Shown here: piece by piece, positions 57,859 to 64,000 of the stretch | How the letters are laid out: the number at the start of each line of letters is the position of its first letter | Numbering within the stretch: position 1 is the first letter of the stretch | Assembly (NCBI GenBank): GCA_030789695.1 | Contig: CM061141.1 | Span: 328,151,938-328,215,937 of the forward strand | From: Scilla litardierei | Taxonomy: Eukaryota; Streptophyta; Magnoliopsida; Asparagales; Asparagaceae | Direction of reading: 5' to 3' | DNA length: 64,000 bases | Made by a program: the position numbers and the translations under genes | Notes under the pieces: generated by a model | Seen by the model: only the letters and a program-made list of their open reading frames with translations | Told to the model about the DNA's origin: nothing | Databases searched by the model: none

Positions 57859-59796
57859 TGTCACGCCCCGCTTCCCTAAAATGGAGGCGATACGTGAGAA
57901 GGTCCGCACAGACGTGGAGCCGTGAAGCCACACGCCTGATAAGCGTCAATAAATTAAATGCAGGTCCCTGTAACCACGAACAGAACAAAGATAATAACAC
58001 AAGAGAGACAGAAATGAAATCTCAAATCTCAGAATTGTCCAGCATTAAAATTAAGTTCAACATCCAGAAAAGCCACCAGGCTAAAGGAAAGAGTCTAAGG
58101 CCCAGAACAAGGCCAACAAGGACAAACATAAACAGAGTATTGGTGCTACGCACCGACAACAAAAACAGTCTAAAACGAAGAACACAAGCAGCCACTACGA
58201 CTGATCGCCCGTGTCCTCGTACTCCTCAACGAACGCAGGCTCTGACTCAGCGTCAGCAAACACCACGTCCTCCGCAGCACTCTCAGGCTCGGGATCTAAC
58301 ATGTGTCACCCGAAAGAGTAAAGGGGCACATGTCAGCAAGTCTAAAAGACTTGGGCAAGGAAACTGAAAGGAAGTACACTAACAACCTAGCAGTTATAGT
58401 ATGATGCATAACATGGCAAGTATAGTTTGGAAGTGACAAGTAAAGGGAAGTACAAGTAGAAAGTAGCAAGTATGGCATGGATAACAAGTTTTACAAGTAA
58501 AACACGGACAAGTACAAGTCAAGTAGTTCACGTCACGTAAACATGTCAAGTAAACAAGTTGTGCACAGAGATTTCGTCTGCTGGCTAGAGTGGCTGATCG
58601 GGCCAACTCGTAAGCTCAGGTGACCGCTTATCCCTACCCCTCCACGTGTATCGAGCCAGGGCATTACCCCGAACACGGAATGCTCGCTTCTGGATCACGA
58701 GCCAAGAAGTGTTTTAACACGTATGGCGTAGGGTTATGCCTGCAACGCAGGTGCCTAACCAGAAACAAGTAGATCGGGCATTGGCTATCAACCAACACAC
58801 GTGGCCCGCTTTTGGAACACGAGCCAGGAAACACAAGTATTGAAGCGTGTGCTACGAATGTGACATTCAACATGGGTAGCATAGATGACAATTAATTCGC
58901 GTACCGTTAATTAAAATTAAACATGACATGGTAGTACTTATGCAACATGATAAATGACGGGTCTAGCTTTGTTGTCAAGCTAGATCCTGAAATTGCGCCT
59001 AGGCGAGTATCATTTCGTCGCCTAGTCTCTTTTACGCCTACAACAAGCAAATGGCCTAACACATGGCCCAAAACCCTAAGTGGCAAGTTTCACTTGCCTA
59101 GCACCGAGGCTGACGATCACGAAGGTTCGTCTCACAAACGCTAATCTACGGGGAAATTCGCTGTTATGGAGAAACAATAATCAAAACAACATCCATTTAT
59201 ATTAGGGTTTCAAAATATCAAATGTGGGTGATGAAAATATTAAAGGTTCGAACACTACCGTAGGAAGCGGAAGGACGATACCGAGCAAGCACGGCAATGG
59301 AAGAAACGATCCAGGGAACCACGGTTCAGATCTGGAAATGGGGAGAGAATCTGGAGAAATGAGATTTTGGGGGTTTTGGGGGGTTTTCCGGCGGCCTAGA
59401 AGTGATGGCCGGCCTAAATGGAGAGGGGGAGAGGCTCTTGAGGAGGGAGGAAGGCTAGGGGAAGATGGATGATGATTTGGGGAAGAAGGTGATGGCAGGC
59501 TTGCCGCTTGGCGAGTCAAGCTTCCGTTAGGGCTTGTTCTCATTCGGGATGGTCGGAGAGCTGTTCGCTTGGGCTTCAAATATATGGGCATTTATTCTCT
59601 GGGCCGGCCTTAAGGCCGTAACAGAGAGCATGAACAAACAATTTTGGGATTTTCTTCTCTTTTCTTTTCTTTTCTTTTCTTCTCCTTTTTCTTTTCTTTT
59701 TCTCCGAAAAATTAAGCCATCATTCTCATCCTCGTCTCTTTCCTCCTAATCAATTCAAGTGTCCCAAGTTAGGTGAGGATTAAGGACACCATGACA
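57859..59796 (+). mobile_element. Probable solo LTR, Gypsy type (TGTCACGCCCCG)
   Basis: It starts TGTCACGCCCCG, a common plant Gypsy LTR start, and a matching end is ACCATGACA at 59796 (1938 bp). No primer site, polypurine tract or coding region adjoins it. The flanks AGCGA and CATAA do not match, so the right end may be wrong or rearranged. It includes a (TTTTC)n run at about 59655-59700. Confidence 0.5.
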
Positions 59797-60583
59797 CATA
59801 AGATGTTAATGTGTCGATATGTAAATTTTCCAATTTTTTAAGATATTTGAAAATAGGAAATACACTAATTAATATCACATATTACAACCCCATAAACAAT
59901 GCATTTCATTCAAATACCATATTTATTTAAATCCAAGTGATCTTTACAATTATTTAAAAATAATTTTGTTACCATAACAATTAAGAAAAATACCCAAAAA
60001 AATTTATACGACAAATACATCCAAGATACGTACATTATACTCGTATATATGAGCACCGTGTATTACATTAAAGGTCGATATTGATGAGGGAGTCCAACAG
60101 TTAGCTGTTGTCTTCAGTGGAGAAGCGGTCGGCCTCCGGAGCTAATGTGCCTAGGCTGTGGACTTTTCTAGGCCTGTCCGCTGCTTGAGCCGGGGGCCGG
60201 CCCTCTGCTGTATCACTTCTGGGTTTGCTATGACCTGGCCGCGGTTGTGATCTCCCATTTTCTGATCGCCAGACCTGCATCCGTGCCGGTCATGTTGGGA
60301 CATACATCGACGTGCTTCATTGATCATTACAGTGTATCACTGATTCATGGCAAATTCAGTCATTCACACAAACAAGGTTTTTTTTTTTTGGCAAGTATTC
60401 ACACAAACAAGTTTACTTTCTCTATCCAGCTCCATTTGTAATTGTACATTACAAAAATAATGTATGCCAACAGTATAATTCTAAGCTTTATTTCAAAACT
60501 GGTCCATATATAGACTGATATTGTATGCATGTCCGGCACATGTTGACAGCATGAGTGTACACATCAATAATATGGCTCCCTCA
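59797..60583. other. Intergenic, no gene seen
   Basis: AT-rich to about 60060, then a GC-richer part (60080-60300) of unknown origin. A T run lies at about 60378-60388. Confidence 0.35.
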
Positions 60584-60782
60584 TCAACCATCAAGGGACA
60601 TTCTCTGCTTGCTAACCTGCGACGGCAGCTTCGCATCCGTGGCCAGGCCGAGCGCTTCGAGCAGTTTCACGACGCACCACGTCGCGTCGACCTCCCACCA
60701 CTCCAAGCCGTGGCGGGCAGAGTATTCGAACGCATGATGGTTGTTATGCCACCCCTCACCAAATGCCAGTATGGCCACCCGC
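60584..60782 (-). pseudogene. FAD5: Orphan last exon of a FAD5/ADS-type plastid acyl-lipid desaturase
   Basis: On the minus strand an acceptor TTTTCAG is followed by codons for RVAILAFGEGWHNNHHAFEY, then SARHGLEWW and GLATDAKLP, ending in TGA. This is the conserved C-terminal exon of plant palmitoyl-MGDG delta-7 and related delta-9-type desaturases. It includes the third histidine box HNNHH, which helps bind the di-iron centre. The preceding exons, with the other two histidine boxes, are absent from the 450 bp before PIFI, so the piece cannot encode a working enzyme here. The exon itself is intact. Confidence 0.8.
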
Positions 60783-60799
60783 CTGAAAACATCAAGCAC

Positions 60800-61233
60800 T
60801 GAATATGCACGCGCATAAAATGTCCAACACGTTGGGCCCTGCACGGCGGCATAAATTGATGATGATGATGAGCTACTGGGTTTAGGTTGAGATTGGGCTT
60901 TACAACCAGAGCCATAAGTGATTCTTTCTAGTTTTGTTTTGTTACTATCTTGTGTGCATACTATGTGTATATATGTGAAGGATGCAGATAAGGCGAACCT
61001 GTGCCAATCCTTTCTGACCACTAGCTTTTCTTTCCTTACAGCAGTTACAATTTTTATCTGTATGCAAGGAATAAAAAAAAATCTAGGAAGGGAAAGATCT
61101 TTGAGGTTGCTTATCTTTGTCAGCCTCCATTCTCTGCCAGGAGTTCATTGCTTTCGGCATCTGTGCTCACAAATTCTTAATAAGGAGAACTTTCAGCAAT
61201 CAGAGGGAAGTTTGGGAGTAATTCCATAATCTT
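60800..61233 (+). promoter_or_regulatory. PIFI upstream region
   Basis: Between the desaturase exon and the PIFI ATG. A TATA-like GTATATATG lies at about 60965-60974. The leader before ATG is purine-rich (CAGAGGGAAG). The transcription start cannot be fixed. Confidence 0.35.
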
Positions 61234-63134
61234 ATGGCTTCGGCTTCTGCCTTCATCGTATCGCCTTCATTGATCTCTCGGCCCAATGGCCTCGCTGCTT
61301 GCTGCATGTCCTACTTCTCTGGATCCTTGCAATACGGTAAGATAAAACTGCAATGTTTCTCTTTTCTTCTCTCATTTTTTTTGGCGAAGTTTAGTGTTGG
61401 TAATCAGAAATACACACTGCACAGAATCCTCCCCTGTCGAGTCAGATTGCAATATGTTAGGAGCCATACTTCTCAAATACAACAAGAAGAAAAATAATCC
61501 TAAAACGTTCTCATACTCTTAAGATTATGTTCTTCCTACGATATTGTGACATGATATTGTGACATGTATGTATCTGAATATATCTGTCTCGGATTGTTAA
61601 TTATATGCCAAGTTCAATAGATTCAGCGATTTTCATGTGCGATTGCTTTTGAATGGACTAACAGATGTGTCGTGTGATAGGGATGAATATCGGCAATTCT
61701 CATTTTCTGAGATATCGCCTACATAAAAGGTCGTTTGGAACGGTCTGTCAAGCGAGCACCCTGGCAGCACCTCCTGTGGAGGAAACCAAGGAGTATGTGT
61801 TTTCTGGATGCATAAACATATGAACATAACGTCAGTAGAAATTATTGCTGGAATAAGCCTAAAAATACATATTATAGCATACTCTTGTAGAGTTTCATAT
61901 CTGGATACATGTCCTCTCTAAATAGTGTTACCCTTAAAAAAGAAAGCATGACAAATTGCCGCAAGGCATTTTTCTTGTGTTCAAGCTCTTTTGCTTCTTC
62001 TTGCGAAGAATTATGACATATCGAATATCTAAATCATGATAGGTGTTCTCTTCCAACTTGGGCTGAATTTGAACTGGGAAGATCTCCCATGTACTGGAAA
62101 ACTATGAATGGTCTCCCTCCAACCGCTGTACGTCTCTGATCAGCACTTTCAAGCTGATTCTATATTTACTTCTTCTTTCAACTTCGCTTCAATGGTCTTC
62201 AGTTTACTATAGGGAGAGGATCTAACGATATTCTACAATCCTGCTGCGAGTAAGTTGGCACCAAATGATGAGTATGGCATTGCATTCAATGGTAAATCCA
62301 TCTGAAGGACTAATATTTTCATTTACTTGCATCATTTCCAAGTTTGTACCTTAACATTTTTTGCTGAAAAAAAACTATAGGGGGATTTAATCAGCCAATC
62401 ATGTGTGGGGGTGAGCCGAGGGTGATGAGGAGAAAAGATCGAGGGGAAGCTGATCTTCCCATTTATACGATTAAAATTCGATCTCCTAAACATGGTTTGT
62501 GCAATTTTGTGAATGTTCAAAAATTTCCTCTCAAAATGTTGTTGATGTCAATTTTGTTTTGGATAGCTGTTAGCATTATCTTTTCATTCACAAACGGTGT
62601 CGACTGGGATGGTCCATACAAACTGCCACTTCAAGTTCAGAAGTCGTGGCGGAATAAACCAATGAGCTTCTTCAATGAGGTGAATATTGCATAATATTAT
62701 CGTGTTTTTTGCATTTCTTTCGTTCTTTCATCAATTTTGTGTGTGTGTATGTGTGTATGTGTGCACACGACATAAGGGGTTGGCTGAAGAACTGAGCAAA
62801 GATGGCGCTTGTGCTGAAGCGATCTTCCCAGATTCGTATGTGATCATCGAAAGCTGTGAGATTGAGAATTTGTACCATGAGGGGGTCAGCTACTACTTCC
62901 TTTCTTCTTTCTTCTTCTATTTTTCACCTTCAAGTTGTATGTAAAGAACCCGAGACAGGTTTGCTGCCATTATTATTGCATTGTGAACATCTTGCTGATC
63001 ACTTAATGCAGGGCGATCGCTGCAAGTTAGACCTGGTTCCAGGATGCATGGACCCGAATTCACCAGATTATGACCCCTTTGCTAATGTTGATGACGGGTC
63101 TTGCCCGGTGGAATCAGACTCCGACGAGGAGTGA
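61234..63134 (+). CDS. PIFI: PIFI, post-illumination chlorophyll fluorescence increase protein, chloroplastic (8 exons)
   Basis: Exons: 61234-61336, 61681-61796 (or 61798), 62043/62050-62127, 62213-62291, 62381-62494, 62567-62679, 62777-62884, 63012-63134. The joined frame has 277-280 codons. The N-terminus ([19 protein letters not shown]) is a Ser-rich, acid-poor transit peptide. The body carries family features: [72 protein letters not shown] and the C-terminal [14 protein letters not shown] with an acidic tail. PIFI is a nuclear-encoded stromal protein needed for NDH-dependent, non-photochemical plastoquinone reduction (chlororespiration). All junctions are GT-AG with matching phase except exon 2/3, where the only AG (62041-62042) needs an unusual donor (GTTTTC at 61799). 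Length fits the family. Confidence 0.85.
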
Positions 63135-64000
63135 CATTCTACTTGTATACACTACTACAATACAGATAAGCTGACGGCTTACTAGGAGGTGGACCTTATG
63201 GTCTAGTACATATGTGCACACCCAGGCGATGTTCAGTGCAGTTATGCATTTCATTGATCAAATATGTACACTACATGTAGCATTATGTGAAATAATCACA
63301 AATAAATAAAGACGGTAGTTTTGCATTAAGCAACTATGCACAATAAATTTTTTTCCTAGGACATGGAAAGGAAACCTTTTTTGTTTGAACTCTTTCTCCT
63401 TGTATGTCCCTACTGAAATTTAAACAAAGCATATGGTTGCCCACAACTGATCCTACAAAATTTGGTTGGTTCAAAGGTCTATTTTGGATATGCAGCACGA
63501 ATATATAGTGCATGATTGTGATCAATATCAAGCCAAGCCATTGCAATATATTGTAAATAACTGGTTGTGTGTGTATGTGTGTTTGTTTGTGTGTTTGTGT
63601 GTTGGAGCAAACAAGACACTGCAATAGATAGTGAATTACTGTTTCATGGCAACTAAAATGAAAAAGAAGAGAGATCTTACTGGAATCTTGTCCCCAAAAT
63701 CAAGATGCTAATCGTTGTACTCTGACCTTTCTGGAGTTCTACTTGTTCATTGTTTACGCTTGCAGTTGCTGATCATTCTCTCTCAGAAGCGTGAAGCGTT
63801 AATTCAACATCCAGGCAGACACTGCAGAGTAACTTGTTATTCCACTAAGGCCTCAACTCTGATTGCTAGTTTTCTGTATAATTCCTGGCTGACAGTGAAA
63901 AATCGAGGAAGACAACGATTAAGAATAAATGCGTAAGAGTTGCATAAGATTTTCTTCATAATAGAGGAGCTTGGGATCTTAAGGTGCTTCCCAGACGACT
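63135..64000. other. PIFI 3' flank, no further gene seen
   Basis: AATAAATAAA (63301-63310) may be the PIFI poly-A signal. A GT-rich microsatellite lies at 63564-63603. Frames near 63715-63936 are short and unrecognised. The window ends in unassigned sequence. Confidence 0.4.

Overview
The window is nuclear DNA of a flowering plant. The evidence is an S-domain receptor kinase of plant type, a plastid-targeted PIFI gene with eight exons, plant Copia and Gypsy retrotransposons primed by the initiator-Met tRNA (TGGTATCAGAGC), a tRNA-derived SINE and hAT elements. The species cannot be named from the sequence. Only two genes look intact: the receptor kinase (minus strand, 2960-5491) and PIFI (plus strand, 61234-63134). 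Nearly everything between them is repeats, transposons and broken gene pieces.

Left part. 1-1842 is a minus-strand retroelement with a 108-bp LTR and a GC-rich interior full of minisatellites. The receptor kinase follows. 6540-6980 is a degenerate tandem array. 7269-21293 is a young Sirevirus-type Copia element with 1.88-kb LTRs, preceded by the tail of a second copy that shares its left LTR. It interrupts an antisense Gypsy polyprotein (21294-23290), which in turn abuts an internally deleted Copia derivative (23291-24277).

Middle part. 25316-48338 is a compound tandem array. A foldback-like element, with 440-bp repeats that each carry a hairpin, alternates with a 4.6-5.9 kb unit. The unit holds a UGT pseudogene fragment, a small candidate membrane-protein gene, and a hAT element or its excision footprint. 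Four full units and one partial unit are present. Each full unit ends with the first 110 bp of a Tork/Tnt1-type Copia LTR. The rest of that LTR, with the whole Copia body, starts only at 48339 after the last unit. The matching 5-bp target duplication (TTCTG) lies at the unit ends and after the 3' LTR, so the array separates the two halves of one LTR.

Right part. After the Copia element (to 52946) come diverged relatives of the unit flank, a CHD1/CHR5 helicase pseudogene (54746-55365), a seven-copy 203-bp tandem repeat (55611-57009), a probable solo LTR splitting an open frame (57859-59796), an orphan last exon of a FAD5-type desaturase (60584-60782, minus) and PIFI. The two intact genes act in different places (plasma-membrane signalling and chloroplast electron flow) and show no sign of a shared pathway.
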